NCBI RefSeq assembly: GCF_000016285.1
Contig: NC_011989.1
Location: 3,103,001 to 3,167,000 of the forward strand
Source of the DNA: Allorhizobium ampelinum S4
Lineage (GTDB): Bacteria; Pseudomonadota; Alphaproteobacteria; Rhizobiales; Rhizobiaceae
Direction of reading: 5' to 3'
Length of the DNA stretch: 64,000 nucleotides
Shown here: positions 17,528 to 31,328 of the stretch, piece by piece
Layout: each line of letters begins with the position of its first letter
How positions within the stretch are numbered: the stretch's first letter is position 1
Translations under genes and position numbers: made by a program
The notes under the pieces: model-generated
What the model was told of the DNA's origin: nothing
What the model saw: only the letters and a program-made list of their open reading frames with translations
The model's database searches: none

Positions 17528-18814
17528 ATGGACATGATGGTCATTTCGGCGCTTAACCCTGGTTTGCGTGCCTGTCGTTTACTCGCCACGAAAGCGCGGC
17601 AAGCCGGTGCTTTGGCATGCCGCCTGCTCAGGCATAGCGGCGGCAATTTCGGCATGATGACGGCGGTTCTGCTGCCGGTTTCCATCGGCGTGGCAGGTCT
17701 GGCGATGGACGCGACCGAGATGGTGCAGTCGAGAAGTGCCTTGCAAAGCTCGGTGGATGCCGCAGCCCTTGCCGCCGCCTCGGCGATGAGCAACGGCATG
17801 AGCGAGGCCGACGCCATTGCCCTTGCCAAGAGCTTCCTTTCCTCGCAGCTGGCCAATACCATGGCCAGAGACGAAAACACCAGTTCGGTGGACCAGATCA
17901 CACAGGCGGAACCGGATATTTCCGTCAAGACTACCCAGGTCAACAGCTCATCGACCTCCTATGACGTAGAACTGACAGGCAGCTACACCATAACGATGAA
18001 CCCGCTTTCGAGGGTTTTGGGCTGGGAGACCGTGACGCTGAAAGCCTATGGCAAGGCCCAGGCCGCGACCACGGCCTCCGAAAGCCCGCTCTCGATGTAT
18101 CTGGTGCTCGACCGGTCAGGCTCGATGAATGATGAAACGGCGACGACCTACACGGGGACCTGCACCAAAACCACGACGTCTGGCTATGGGTGGAACAAGA
18201 AGACCACGACGACGAGCTATAGCTGCACGAAAAACTACACGAAGATCGAATCCCTGAAGCTGGCCGTCGCCGATCTGGCCGCACAGCTCAAGAAGGCCGA
18301 TCCAAACAGTGAATATGTACGCACCGGTGCCGATTCCTACAATGCCAGTGCCGATACCGCCCAGGCGATGAGCTGGGGAACCGCCAATGTCGTCACCTAC
18401 GTCAACGCGCTCAGCGCTACCGGCGGCACCGATGCCAGGGGCGCGCTGAGTGCTGCCTATAGCGCGCTGCAAACATCCAACAAGACAGAGATTACCGCCC
18501 ATAATGTATCAAGCGTCAGCAAGATCGGCCGCTACATTGTGTTCATGACGGACGGCGAAATGACCGGCAACAGCAGCAGCTGGAGCTCCAGCATCGACTC
18601 TGCTGTGCGCAGCCAATGCACCAGCATCAAGGCCGACGGCATCCAGATCTATACGGTTGCCTTCATGGCACCAGCCAATGGCAAGTCGCTGCTCAGTGCC
18701 TGTGCCAGCGACGCCTCGCACTATTATGAGGCGACCGATGCGGCAAGCCTTGTCGCAGCCTTCGGGGAAATCGGCAAGAAAGCGACCTCCACCTCGACCC
18801 GCCTGATGAATTGA
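17528..18814 (+). CDS. TadG-like pilus-assembly protein with von Willebrand A domain
   Basis: About 428 aa. GGNFGMMTAVLLPVSIGVAGLAMD is a TadE/TadG-type N-terminal membrane helix with its glycine-phenylalanine lead, followed by SALQSSVDAAALAAASAM. A vWA domain starts near residue 190 with the MIDAS motif DRSGSMND; a Thr/Lys/Ser-rich insert with two Cys follows, then FMTDGEMTGNSS. The protein should be anchored in the inner membrane and face the periplasm. Rhizobia carry such orphan TadG proteins outside the tad/cpa cluster. The start could instead be GTG 17477 or ATG 17501; none has a strong ribosome site. Confidence 0.78.
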   Translation: MDMMVISALNPGLRACRLLATKARQAGALACRLLRHSGGNFGMMTAVLLPVSIGVAGLAMDATEMVQSRSALQSSVDAAALAAASAMSNGMSEADAIALAKSFLSSQLANTMARDENTSSVDQITQAEPDISVKTTQVNSSSTSYDVELTGSYTITMNPLSRVLGWETVTLKAYGKAQAATTASESPLSMYLVLDRSGSMNDETATTYTGTCTKTTTSGYGWNKKTTTTSYSCTKNYTKIESLKLAVADLAAQLKKADPNSEYVRTGADSYNASADTAQAMSWGTANVVTYVNALSATGGTDARGALSAAYSALQTSNKTEITAHNVSSVSKIGRYIVFMTDGEMTGNSSSWSSSIDSAVRSQCTSIKADGIQIYTVAFMAPANGKSLLSACASDASHYYEATDAASLVAAFGEIGKKATSTSTRLMN

Positions 18815-18906
18815 TTTTGGCAGGTCAAAACCAGGCCAGGCCAAGATGTCTGGAACTTTCCGCCTCTGGCCAGCCTTTAGCCTCCTTGAACCACAAGGAG
18901 AAAGTC

Positions 18907-19119
18907 ATGGAAGACACACCGTCGCTGAAACTGGCAAAACGTTATCTCGAACTGGGCGGCACCCGGACATTGAAGATGGATGACAACATCACCGATACCC
19001 GCAAATGGGAAGGCGAACCGGCGGAAGCCGCCAAATTCTGGGCGGAAAATATCGAGGTGCTGGAAGCGGGCGAGCGCAAGCAGGTCGAGGACTTTCTGCC
19101 GTCTATGAACGACAAGTAG
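18907..19119 (+). CDS. Conserved small acidic protein, unknown function
   Basis: 70 residues starting MEDTPSLKLAKRYLELGG, preceded by AAGGAG 6 nt upstream, which fixes this start over an in-frame one at 18811. It is predicted soluble and helical, with many acidic residues and a Trp-containing centre (DTRKWEGEPAEAAKFWAEN). No cysteines, signal or transmembrane segment. It lies 92 bp after the TadG-like gene and may share its transcript. I do not recognise a family. Confidence 0.7.
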   Translation: MEDTPSLKLAKRYLELGGTRTLKMDDNITDTRKWEGEPAEAAKFWAENIEVLEAGERKQVEDFLPSMNDK

Positions 19120-19435
19120 CGAGGCGGATGGCTTGCGGGCTGGCCATATCCTTGCGGCCCATCCCGAACATACCTCAATTATCGCAGGCCCCCTTAGCTT
19201 TCGTGATGACGCAAAGGGCGAAGTATTGGCACAAAGTGCGGACGCTAGAATAATCCCAAGAATAATCCGGGGCTTAACTGAGCCATAAAAACACGAAGCA
19301 ACGACTGCTCTTCAAAAAAATACGCTGTTGCAACTATTCGCCAAGGATGCATACACTGCATGTGCCGGTGGTTGGCAAACCGCATGACCATCGGTCTCGC
19401 GCCCTGCCCTTTCCTCCTCACCATGTGGCGAAGTC
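19120..19435. other. Intergenic region before the glycogen operon
   Basis: 316 bp without a convincing ORF, richer in A+T in its middle (19250-19330). It presumably holds the glgP promoter. No clear -35/-10 pair, operator or terminator hairpin was identified by eye. Confidence 0.5.
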
Positions 19436-21904
19436 ATGAATGAAACTCATCCAAAGGCCGATCTTCCCCTTCCAACACCCCGCGTCTCCAATCCGGAAAC
19501 GCTTGCCGCCGAAATCATCGAGCGGCTGACCTATGGTATCGGCAAGGATGCGAAGGTTGCCAAGCCGCATGACTGGCTGACCGCCACCATCCTGGTGGTG
19601 CGTGACCGCATTATCGACAAGTGGATGGAATCCACCCGCCAGACCTATGCCACAAATGCCAAGCGGGTCTATTATTTGTCGCTGGAGTTTCTGATCGGCC
19701 GGTTGATGCGCGATGCGATGACCAATCTCGGTCTGGTCGAGGAGATCAAGGCAGCGCTGGAATCGCTCGGCGTCGATCTTGGCATCATCGCCGGGCTGGA
19801 GCCCGATGCGGCGCTGGGCAATGGCGGACTTGGCCGTCTGGCTGCCTGCTTCATGGAAAGCATGGCGACCGTAAATATCCCGGCCTATGGCTATGGTATT
19901 CGCTACGTCCATGGCCTGTTTCGCCAGCAGATGGCCGATGGCTGGCAGGTGGAACTACCCGAGACGTGGCTCGCCCACGGCAACCCCTGGGAATTTGAGC
20001 GGCGCGAAAGCTCCTATGAAGTCGGCTTTGGCGGCGGCGTCGAGACCGCCTCGAACGGCACCAGCGGCGAGGAAATCCGCCACGTCTGGAAGCCAAGCGA
20101 GCGGGTGATTGCCACTGCCTATGACACGCCGATCGTCGGCTGGCGCGGCGAGCGCATCAACACATTGCGTCTATGGTCGGCCCAGCCGATTGACCCGATC
20201 CTGCTCGACGCCTTCAATGCAGGCGACCATATTGGTGCGTTGCGTGAAAGCAACCGGGCCGAAAGCCTGACCCGTGTTCTCTACCCGGCCGATGCGACCG
20301 CCGCTGGCCAGGAATTGCGATTGCGGCAGGAATATTTCTTCTGCTCGGCCTCGCTACAGGACATCGTCCGGCGTCATCTCCAGCACGGCAATGCGCTGAT
20401 CGACCTGCCAAAAAAGGTGGCGATCCAGCTCAACGACACCCATCCTGCCGTCTCTGTCGCTGAACTGATGCGGCAATTGACCGACGTCCATGGCATGGAT
20501 TTCGACACCGCCTGGGATGTGACCCGCGAGACCTTCTCCTATACCAACCACACGCTGCTGCCCGAAGCGCTGGAAAGCTGGCCGGTACCGCTGTTCGAGC
20601 GGCTGTTGCCGCGCCATATGCAGCTGGTCTACGCGATCAACGCCAAATGCCTGGTGGAAGCGCGCAAGCAGAAGAATTTCACCGATCTGGAAATTACCAG
20701 CCTGTCGCTAATCGATGAAAGCGGCGACCGCCGGGTGCGGATGGGCAATCTGGCCTTCATGGGCTCCCATTCGATCAACGGCGTCTCGGCCCTGCATACC
20801 GAGCTGATGAAGGAAACGGTGTTCGCCACCCTGCACAAGCTCTACCCGGACCGGATCAACAACAAGACCAATGGCATCACGCCTCGTCGCTGGCTGATGC
20901 AGTGCAACCCCGGCCTGACCTCGCTGATCCGCGAAGCCATCGGCGACGACTTCCTCGACGACGCCGAAAAGCTGACCGCGCTGGATGCCTTTGCCAAGGA
21001 CAGCGCCTTCCAGCAAAAATTTGCCGCCGTCAAGCGGGCCAACAAGGAGCAACTGGCCAATCTGGTTGCCAGCCGCATGGGCATCAGGCTTGACCCTTCG
21101 GCGATGTTCGACATCCAGATCAAGCGCATCCACGAATACAAGCGCCAGCTCTTGAACATCATCGAGACCGTGGCGCTGTATGACCAGATCCGCTCGCATC
21201 CGGAACGCGACTGGGCACCGCGCGTCAAGTTGTTCGCTGGCAAGGCGGCACCGAGCTATCACAATGCCAAGCTGATCATCAAACTGGCCAATGACGTGGC
21301 GCGGGTCATCAACAATGATCCCTCGGTGCGCGGCCTGCTGAAAGTGGTGTTCATTCCCAATTACAATGTGTCGCTGGCCGAGGTCATGGTGCCAGCAGCC
21401 GATCTCTCCGAACAAATTTCCACCGCCGGCATGGAAGCATCGGGAACCGGGAACATGAAGTTCGCGTTAAACGGTGCGCTGACCATCGGCACCCTGGATG
21501 GGGCCAATGTGGAAATGCGCGATCACGTCGGAGAAGACAATATCTTTATCTTTGGAATGACTGCGGAAGAGGTCGGCAAGGTACGTGCCGAGGGGCACAC
21601 CCCGCGCCCGATCATCGAACGGTCGCGCGAACTGTCCCAGGCGCTGGCCGCCATTGCGTCCGGCGTGTTCTCGCCTGACGATCGGGACCGGTTCGCCAGC
21701 CTGGTGGATGGGCTCTATAACCATGACTGGTTCATGGTGGCTGCCGATTTCGATGCCTATGCCACAGCCCAACGTCAGGTGGACGCGGTCTGGACCAACC
21801 AGTCCCTCTGGCAATCCAAAGCCATTCTGAATACGGCCCGCATGGGCTGGTTCTCCTCCGACCGGACGATCAGACAGTATACGGCCGACATCTGGAGAGC
21901 CTGA
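19436..21904 (+). CDS. glgP: Glycogen phosphorylase
   Basis: 822-aa PLP enzyme releasing glucose-1-phosphate from alpha-1,4-glucan ends. The active-site block EASGTGNMKFALNGALTIG holds the PLP lysine near residue 670; the N-terminal NGGLGRLAACFMES and the central NDTHPAVSVAELMRQL are classic phosphorylase sequences. Length equals the family norm. It is the first gene of glgP-glgB-glgC-glgA-pgm-glgX, and its TGA overlaps the glgB ATG. Having degradation and synthesis genes on one transcript implies that flux is set mainly by GlgC allostery rather than by separate transcription. Confidence 0.96.
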   Translation: MNETHPKADLPLPTPRVSNPETLAAEIIERLTYGIGKDAKVAKPHDWLTATILVVRDRIIDKWMESTRQTYATNAKRVYYLSLEFLIGRLMRDAMTNLGLVEEIKAALESLGVDLGIIAGLEPDAALGNGGLGRLAACFMESMATVNIPAYGYGIRYVHGLFRQQMADGWQVELPETWLAHGNPWEFERRESSYEVGFGGGVETASNGTSGEEIRHVWKPSERVIATAYDTPIVGWRGERINTLRLWSAQPIDPILLDAFNAGDHIGALRESNRAESLTRVLYPADATAAGQELRLRQEYFFCSASLQDIVRRHLQHGNALIDLPKKVAIQLNDTHPAVSVAELMRQLTDVHGMDFDTAWDVTRETFSYTNHTLLPEALESWPVPLFERLLPRHMQLVYAINAKCLVEARKQKNFTDLEITSLSLIDESGDRRVRMGNLAFMGSHSINGVSALHTELMKETVFATLHKLYPDRINNKTNGITPRRWLMQCNPGLTSLIREAIGDDFLDDAEKLTALDAFAKDSAFQQKFAAVKRANKEQLANLVASRMGIRLDPSAMFDIQIKRIHEYKRQLLNIIETVALYDQIRSHPERDWAPRVKLFAGKAAPSYHNAKLIIKLANDVARVINNDPSVRGLLKVVFIPNYNVSLAEVMVPAADLSEQISTAGMEASGTGNMKFALNGALTIGTLDGANVEMRDHVGEDNIFIFGMTAEEVGKVRAEGHTPRPIIERSRELSQALAAIASGVFSPDDRDRFASLVDGLYNHDWFMVAADFDAYATAQRQVDAVWTNQSLWQSKAILNTARMGWFSSDRTIRQYTADIWRA

Positions 21905-24153
21905 TGAAGAAAACAACCAGGCAGACGCAGGTATCAGCCGAGAGCGGCCATCCGCCCTCCGCTGACCACCTGTCTTCTGCCGAGATCGAAGCCATCGTCG
22001 CCGGCCTGCACACCGATCCGTTTTCGGTGCTCGGCGTTCATGCCGGAGCGAATGGGTTCATTGCCCGCTGTTTTGTGCCGGGCGCCGAAAGCATTACCGC
22101 GCTCACGCTCGACGGCAGCCTTGCCGGAGAGCTGGCCTGTCTTGACCCAGCTGGCTTTTTCGCCGGTCCGGTGGCGATCAAGACCCAGCAGCCAGTGCGC
22201 TACCGCGCCTGCCGGGGCGATGTGGAATGGTCGCTGACCGATCCCTATAGTTTCGGCCCGGTTCTCGGACCCATGGACGATTACTTCCTGCGCGAAGGGT
22301 CGCATCTGCGGCTGTTCGACAAGATGGGCGCCCATCCGATCAAGCATCAGGGCGTTGATGGCTTTCATTTCGCCGTCTGGGCGCCAAATGCAAGACGGGT
22401 CTCGGTGGTCGGCGATTTCAATGAATGGGATGGCCGCCGCCATGTGATGCGGCTGCGCCGCGATACCGGCATCTGGGAGATTTTCGCTCCTGATGTTCGT
22501 CCGGGTTCGGCCTATAAATACGAGATCATCGGCGTCAATGGCGAGCTTTTGCCGCTGAAGGCCGATCCTTTCGCCCGCCGCAGCGAGTTTCGCCCGCAGA
22601 CCGCTTCTGTCACCGCCGCCGAGCTTTCCCAGGACTGGGAAGATGCGGCACATCTGGCCCATTGGGGCAGCATCGACAAGCGCCGCCAGCCGATCTCGGT
22701 CTATGAGGTCCATGCCGGTTCCTGGCAGAAGCGTGCGGACGGCACCTTCCTTAGCTGGGACGAGCTGGCGGAACGGCTGATCCCCTATTGCACCGAGATG
22801 GGCTTTACCCATATCGAATTTCTACCCATCACCGAACATCCCTACGATCCGTCCTGGGGCTATCAGACAACAGGTCTTTATGCGCCGAGTGCGCGGTTCG
22901 GCGAGCCGGAAGGCTTTGCCCGTTTCGTCAACGGCTGTCACAAGGTTGGCCTCAGCGTCATTCTCGACTGGGTTCCGGCCCATTTCCCGACCGATGCCCA
23001 TGGGCTGCGCTTTTTCGACGGCACCGCTCTTTACGAGCATGAGGATCCGCGCAAGGGCTTCCACCCCGACTGGAACACCGCCATCTACAATTACGGGCGG
23101 ATCGAGGTTCTCTCCTATCTGGTCAACAATGCGCTGTACTGGGCGGAAAAATTCCACCTGGACGGCGTGCGGGTCGATGCGGTCGCCTCAATGCTCTATC
23201 TCGACTATTCCCGCAAGGAAGGCGAGTGGATCCCCAATGAATATGGCGGGCGGGAAAACCTGGAGGCGGTGCGCTTCCTGCAAAAGATGAACGAGCATCT
23301 CTATGGCGCCCATCCGCAGGTGATGACCATTGCGGAGGAAAGCACCTCCTGGCCGAAAGTGTCCCAGCCGGTCCACGAGGGCGGGCTTGGATTCGGCTTC
23401 AAGTGGAACATGGGCTTCATGCACGACACTTTGAGCTATTTTGCCCGCGATCCCGTGCATCGCAAGCATCACCATCATGAAATCACCTTCGGGCTGATCT
23501 ATGCCTATAGCGAAAATTTCATGCTGCCGATTTCCCACGATGAAGTGGTGCATGGCAAAGGTTCGATGATTGCCAAGATGCCTGGAGACGATTGGCAAAA
23601 ATTTGCCAATCTTCGCGCCTATTACGGCTTCATGTGGGGTTATCCCGGTAAAAAACTGCTGTTCATGGGGCAGGAATTTGCCCAATGGAGCGAATGGAGC
23701 GAGGAGCGGTCGCTGGACTGGAACCTGCTGCAATATCCGCTGCATGAGGGCATGCGCCGTCTGGTGCGTGATCTGAACTTTACCTATCGCAACAAGCCGG
23801 CGCTGCATGCCCGCGATTGCGAGGGCGAAGGCTTCGAATGGCTGATCAGCGAGGATGCCGATCAATCGGTCTTTGCCTGGCTGCGCAAGACGCCCGGTGA
23901 ACGGCCGGTGGCTGTGATCGCCAACCTGACGCCGGTCTATTACCAGCGTTACGACGTGCCGCTGCCGGTGGCAGGCCGGTGGCGGGAAATCCTCAATACC
24001 GATGCCGAGATCTATGGCGGTAGCGGCAAGGGCAATGGCGGCCGGGTGGAGGCCGTACTCGATGCGGCAACCGCCTCTGACAAGGCGCCATGGGCGCACG
24101 CGACGCTATCACTGCCGCCGCTGGCAGTGATCATGCTGGAGTTGGAACAGTAG
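21904..24153 (+). CDS. glgB: 1,4-alpha-glucan branching enzyme
   Basis: 749-aa GH13 enzyme that introduces alpha-1,6 branches into glycogen. The start is coupled to glgP by ATGA. N-terminal carbohydrate-binding and CBM48 modules ([30 protein letters not shown]) precede the barrel. The catalytic nucleophile Asp lies in [18 protein letters not shown], the acid Glu in [11 protein letters not shown], and the third acid in [12 protein letters not shown]. Complete by length and motif content. A 74-bp gap with its own ribosome site separates it from glgC. Confidence 0.96.
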   Translation: MKKTTRQTQVSAESGHPPSADHLSSAEIEAIVAGLHTDPFSVLGVHAGANGFIARCFVPGAESITALTLDGSLAGELACLDPAGFFAGPVAIKTQQPVRYRACRGDVEWSLTDPYSFGPVLGPMDDYFLREGSHLRLFDKMGAHPIKHQGVDGFHFAVWAPNARRVSVVGDFNEWDGRRHVMRLRRDTGIWEIFAPDVRPGSAYKYEIIGVNGELLPLKADPFARRSEFRPQTASVTAAELSQDWEDAAHLAHWGSIDKRRQPISVYEVHAGSWQKRADGTFLSWDELAERLIPYCTEMGFTHIEFLPITEHPYDPSWGYQTTGLYAPSARFGEPEGFARFVNGCHKVGLSVILDWVPAHFPTDAHGLRFFDGTALYEHEDPRKGFHPDWNTAIYNYGRIEVLSYLVNNALYWAEKFHLDGVRVDAVASMLYLDYSRKEGEWIPNEYGGRENLEAVRFLQKMNEHLYGAHPQVMTIAEESTSWPKVSQPVHEGGLGFGFKWNMGFMHDTLSYFARDPVHRKHHHHEITFGLIYAYSENFMLPISHDEVVHGKGSMIAKMPGDDWQKFANLRAYYGFMWGYPGKKLLFMGQEFAQWSEWSEERSLDWNLLQYPLHEGMRRLVRDLNFTYRNKPALHARDCEGEGFEWLISEDADQSVFAWLRKTPGERPVAVIANLTPVYYQRYDVPLPVAGRWREILNTDAEIYGGSGKGNGGRVEAVLDAATASDKAPWAHATLSLPPLAVIMLELEQ

Positions 24154-24227
24154 AGTTTGTCAGGTTCATATTGAAACAGACAATCTCTCGGACGAATACG
24201 TATTTTAGACATGCGGGAGGAGATTGC

Positions 24228-25493
24228 ATGACGCCGACAAAGAGAATTCAGCCGCTGGCGCGCGATGCCATGGCGTATGTACTGGCCGGCGGACGGGGCA
24301 GCCGCCTTAAGGAGCTGACCGACCGGCGGGCAAAACCCGCCGTCTATTTCGGTGGCAAAGCCCGGATCATCGATTTTGCCCTGTCGAATGCGCTAAATTC
24401 CGGTATTCGCCGCATTGGCGTCGCCACCCAGTACAAGGCCCATTCGCTGATCCGCCACATGCAGCGCGGTTGGGATTTCCTGCGGCCCGAGCGCAATGAA
24501 AGCTTCGACATCCTGCCCGCCAGCCAGCGCGTTTCCGAAACGCAATGGTATGAAGGCACGGCAGATGCCGTCTTCCAGAACATCGATATTATCGAGCCCT
24601 ATGGCCCGGAATATATGGTGATCCTGGCGGGCGACCACGTCTATAAGATGGACTATGAATTCATGCTCCAGCAGCATGTTGACAGCGGTGCCGATGTCAC
24701 GATTGGCTGCATGGAAGTGCCGCGCATGGAAGCCTCGGCGTTCGGTGTCATGCATGTCGATGACAAGGACCAGATCATTGCCTTCGTCGAAAAGCCCGCC
24801 GATCCACCGGGCATTCCCGGCAACGAGACCATGGCGCTGGCCTCGATGGGCATTTACGTGTTCCACACCAAATTTCTGATGGATTGCCTGCGCCGCGATG
24901 CCGCCGACCCCAATTCCAGCCGGGATTTCGGCAAGGACATCATTCCCTATATCGTCGAGCATGGCAAAGCCGTGGCGCATCGCTTTGCCTCCTCCTGCGT
25001 GCGCTCGGATTTCGAAAAGACCCCCTATTGGCGCGATGTCGGCACCATCGATGCCTATTGGCAGGCCAATGTTGACCTGACCGACATCCTGCCGGAACTG
25101 GACATCTACGACAAATCCTGGCCAATCTGGACCTATGCCGAAATCAATCCACCGGCAAAATTCGTCCATGACGATGAAGGCCGCCGCGGTTCGGCAATTT
25201 CCTCTCTCGTCTCGGGGGATTGCATCATATCCGGCTCGACGCTCTATCGCAGCCTGCTGTTTACCGGGGTTCGCGCCAATTCCTATTCGAGGTTGGAAGG
25301 CGCCGTCATTCTGCCCAAGGTCACTATTGGCCGTCATGCCCGCTTGACCAATGTGGTGATCGATCATGGCGTCACCATTCCCGAAGGGCTGATCGTCGGC
25401 GAAGACCCGGAAATCGACGCCAAGCGCTTCCGCCGCAGTGAAAACGGTATCTGCCTGATCACCCAGGCAATGCTGGACAAGCTGGAGCAATAG
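24228..25493 (+). CDS. glgC: Glucose-1-phosphate adenylyltransferase (ADP-glucose pyrophosphorylase)
   Basis: 421-aa committed enzyme of glycogen synthesis, making ADP-glucose. [20 protein letters not shown] near the N-terminus is the nucleotide-binding signature, with the regulatory [19 protein letters not shown] following; FVEKP and a C-terminal left-handed helix ([21 protein letters not shown]) complete the enzyme. The start at 24228 has GGGAGGAG before it, and the 46 upstream open codons overlapping the end of glgB are rejected. The Agrobacterium enzyme is activated by fructose-6-phosphate and pyruvate, and the same is expected here. Confidence 0.96.
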   Translation: MTPTKRIQPLARDAMAYVLAGGRGSRLKELTDRRAKPAVYFGGKARIIDFALSNALNSGIRRIGVATQYKAHSLIRHMQRGWDFLRPERNESFDILPASQRVSETQWYEGTADAVFQNIDIIEPYGPEYMVILAGDHVYKMDYEFMLQQHVDSGADVTIGCMEVPRMEASAFGVMHVDDKDQIIAFVEKPADPPGIPGNETMALASMGIYVFHTKFLMDCLRRDAADPNSSRDFGKDIIPYIVEHGKAVAHRFASSCVRSDFEKTPYWRDVGTIDAYWQANVDLTDILPELDIYDKSWPIWTYAEINPPAKFVHDDEGRRGSAISSLVSGDCIISGSTLYRSLLFTGVRANSYSRLEGAVILPKVTIGRHARLTNVVIDHGVTIPEGLIVGEDPEIDAKRFRRSENGICLITQAMLDKLEQ

Positions 25494-25498
25494 CCCAC

Positions 25499-28571
<3,073 letters not shown>

Positions 28572-28585
28572 TCGCGGATGGTCCT

Positions 28586-30535
28586 ATGACAGGTGCTGGC
28601 GCTCGTCTCACGGCAAAAGGCGCGGAGTTTGCGGTCTATTCCCGTGATGCCGAGCATCTGGACCTGTGCCTGTTTGATGAGGCCGGAGACACCGAGCTTC
28701 GCCGCCTGCCAATGCAGCGCGGCGAAGACGATCTGCACCGGCTGACCGTCGAAGGACTGGTCGTTGGAGCGCGATACGGCTACCGCGCCCATGGGCCGTA
28801 TGATCCCGACCAAGGCCTGTGGTTTGATCCAGCAAAACTGCTGGTCGATCCCTATGCGCTGGAAATCGACCGTCCCTTCCGTCACGATCCGCGCCTCAGC
28901 CAATTTGGCGAGGACACCGCCGATCTGGCGCCTAAGGCCATCCTGACCGTGCCCGGGCAGGCCGTGCTGGAGCCGCCCCGCCTGCCAGATGGCGGCTTTA
29001 TCTATGAATTGCCGGTGCGCGGCTTCACCATGCTGCATCCTGATGTGCCTGAAAACCTGCGCGGCACGGTGGCGGCCCTCGCCCATCCTTCCATCATCGC
29101 CCATCTGCAAGCCATTGGCGTCGATGCGGTGGAGCTTTTACCGATCATTGCCTGGATCGATGAACGGCACCTGCCGCCGCTCGGCCTTTCCAACAGCTGG
29201 GGCTATAACCCTGTCGCCCTGATGGCGCTCGACCCGCGCCTCTGCCCCGGCGGGGTGGAAGAATTGCGCCGCACCGTCGAATGCCTGCATGAGAATGGCA
29301 TCGGCGTCATCCTCGATCTGGTCTTCAACCATTCCGGTGAAAGCGACCGGTTCGGCGCAACGCTGTCGATGCGCGGCCTCGACAACAGGAGCTATTACCG
29401 GCACCTGCCCGACCAGCCGGGCGTGCTGGTCAACGATACCGGCTGCGGCAATACCATTGCCTGCGACAGACCGGTGGTGCGCCAGCTGATCCTCGACACA
29501 CTCAGCCATTTCGTCCTGGCGGCGGGCGTCGATGGCTTTCGTTTCGATCTCGCCCCGGTCCTGGGCCGGACCGCGACGGGCTTTGAGGCGCAAGGCGAGA
29601 TGCTGACGGCCATGCTCCAGGACCCGATTTTGAAGGACCGGGTGATGATTGCCGAGCCCTGGGACATTGGTCCGGGCGGCTATCAGCTCGGCAATTTCCC
29701 GGCACCGTTTCTGGAATGGAACGACCGCGCCCGCGACACGATGCGCCGCTTCTGGCGCGGCGATGATGGGCTGACCGGGGAGATGGCCACGGTGCTGGCG
29801 GGTTCATCGGATATTTTCTCGCGCAACGGCAGCCCTCACACCCGCAGCGTCAATTTCATCGCCACCCATGACGGTTTCACGCTGCACGATCTGGTGTCCT
29901 ATGCCCATAAGCACAATGAGGCGAATGGCGAGGATAACAGAGACGGCCATAATGACAATCACAGCTGGAACAATGGCGCTGAGGGCGAAACCAGCGACCC
30001 TGATATCCTGACCGCCCGCAAGCGTGATTGTACCGCTCTGCTCTCCACCCTGTTTGCCTCGAAAGGCTGGGTGATGCTGACGGCTGGCGATGAAGGCGGT
30101 CGCAGCCAGCGCGGCAATAACAATGCCTATTGCCAGGACAATGCCATCACCTGGCTGGACTGGGCAGCGCTCGATGCCGATCTGCTCGCCCACACCGGAC
30201 GGTTGGCCGCCCTTCGCCGGCGGTTTCCGTCCCTCACAGATCCGGCCTTTTTCACCGGCAATGGCGATGTCAGCTGGATTGATGCCTCTGGCCTGCCGAT
30301 GAGCGTCGAGACCTGGCAAAATTCACAGGCCCGCTTCTTTGGCCTACTGTTAGCCACACCGGATCGCACCACAGGGCGCGACACGCGGTTGGCAATCCTG
30401 ATCAACAGGGGTGAAGCCTGTGGCGTCAATCTACCCGCCTCAACGGCAGGGGGATGGCGGGAGGTTTTTTCGGATGCAGTTGCTTCAAAACTGGTGATGG
30501 AACCACGCCATGTGGCATTTCTCGTCGAAGGTTGA
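28586..30535 (+). CDS. glgX: Glycogen debranching enzyme
   Basis: 649-aa GH13 isoamylase-type enzyme that removes short alpha-1,6 side chains left by GlgP. A CBM48-like N-terminus (TAKGAEFAVYSRDAEHLDLC) is followed by the barrel: NSWGYNPVALMALDP, LDLVFNHSGE, nucleophile Asp in VDGFRFDLAPVLGR, acid Glu in IAEPWDIGPGGYQLG, and FIATHDGFTLHDLVSY. Last gene of the operon, starting 14 bp after pgm. About normal length for the family. Confidence 0.94.
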   Translation: MTGAGARLTAKGAEFAVYSRDAEHLDLCLFDEAGDTELRRLPMQRGEDDLHRLTVEGLVVGARYGYRAHGPYDPDQGLWFDPAKLLVDPYALEIDRPFRHDPRLSQFGEDTADLAPKAILTVPGQAVLEPPRLPDGGFIYELPVRGFTMLHPDVPENLRGTVAALAHPSIIAHLQAIGVDAVELLPIIAWIDERHLPPLGLSNSWGYNPVALMALDPRLCPGGVEELRRTVECLHENGIGVILDLVFNHSGESDRFGATLSMRGLDNRSYYRHLPDQPGVLVNDTGCGNTIACDRPVVRQLILDTLSHFVLAAGVDGFRFDLAPVLGRTATGFEAQGEMLTAMLQDPILKDRVMIAEPWDIGPGGYQLGNFPAPFLEWNDRARDTMRRFWRGDDGLTGEMATVLAGSSDIFSRNGSPHTRSVNFIATHDGFTLHDLVSYAHKHNEANGEDNRDGHNDNHSWNNGAEGETSDPDILTARKRDCTALLSTLFASKGWVMLTAGDEGGRSQRGNNNAYCQDNAITWLDWAALDADLLAHTGRLAALRRRFPSLTDPAFFTGNGDVSWIDASGLPMSVETWQNSQARFFGLLLATPDRTTGRDTRLAILINRGEACGVNLPASTAGGWREVFSDAVASKLVMEPRHVAFLVEG

Positions 30536-30838
30536 GCCCGCCAGCACAAGGTGTGCCTTGACTACCAATGCCGGGCCTCATGGTTTCCACCGGAGCCGAA
30601 CGCAGAAACGACATGATAAGCGCCCACATTCATTGAATGATTTTTATAGAAAACGTCTTTAAACCATTCCCCAGCACACCGGAATTAACGAATTTCTCAT
30701 TCTTTCCGCTCGATTCTGAGCATTCAGGACATGGTTTTAAACAATTATCGAGTGCGTGATTTTCAGCCGCCACAAATGGCGATAGGGTTCTTTTTGATCT
30801 GAACACCCACCAGAGCCCCAACCCAACGAGAGTAGAGT
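30536..30838. other. A+T-rich intergenic region between glgX and maoC-like gene
   Basis: 303 bp with visibly lower GC than the flanking genes. It holds a small CAAGG/CCTTG hairpin just after glgX (30550-30565 area) and a CATTCATTGAATG palindrome near 30628-30640. No ORF stands out. The promoter of the next two genes must be here, but no consensus was recognised. Confidence 0.5.
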
Positions 30839-31327
30839 ATGCAGCGTCAAATTTCTCTCGCAGACGTCCCCGCCCTGGTCGGGGAGGAACTGGGCATATC
30901 CAAATGGATCACCGTCGATCAGACCATGATCGATGCCTTCGCCACGGCCACCGACGATCACCAGTTCATCCATACCGATCCCGAGCGCGCCAAGGCCGAA
31001 ACGCCCTATGGCGGCACCATTGCTCATGGATTTCTGACGATCTCGCTGCTATCGGCGATGAATTACGATTGCCTGCCTGTGATCCGCGAACAAACCATGG
31101 GGATCAATTACGGCTTTGAGAAAATCCGGCTGATGGCACCGGTCCGCTCGGGAAAACGGGTGCGCGGCCGCTTCGTGCTGGCCGGTGCCCGCTTTCGCGG
31201 TGCCGGAATGCTGATGACCACCTATGATGTCAGTGTCGAGATCGAGGAGGAGCGTAAACCGGCGCTCACTGCCATCTGGCAGACCATCATCCAGTTCGAC
31301 CCCGAGGACCGGCCAGAAGGCGTTTGA
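30839..31327 (+). CDS. MaoC/NodN-family hydratase
   Basis: 162-aa hot-dog-fold enzyme. FATATDDHQFIHTDPERA (about 40-57) contains the hydratase Asp and His pair of (R)-specific enoyl-CoA hydratases, followed by TPYGGTIAHGFLTISLL, the usual continuation in NodN-type members. Likely substrate is a 2-enoyl-CoA, but the family is broad. The downstream DUF2332 gene starts 1 bp after its stop, so the two form an operon. Confidence 0.85.
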   Translation: MQRQISLADVPALVGEELGISKWITVDQTMIDAFATATDDHQFIHTDPERAKAETPYGGTIAHGFLTISLLSAMNYDCLPVIREQTMGINYGFEKIRLMAPVRSGKRVRGRFVLAGARFRGAGMLMTTYDVSVEIEEERKPALTAIWQTIIQFDPEDRPEGV

Positions 31328-31328
31328 G

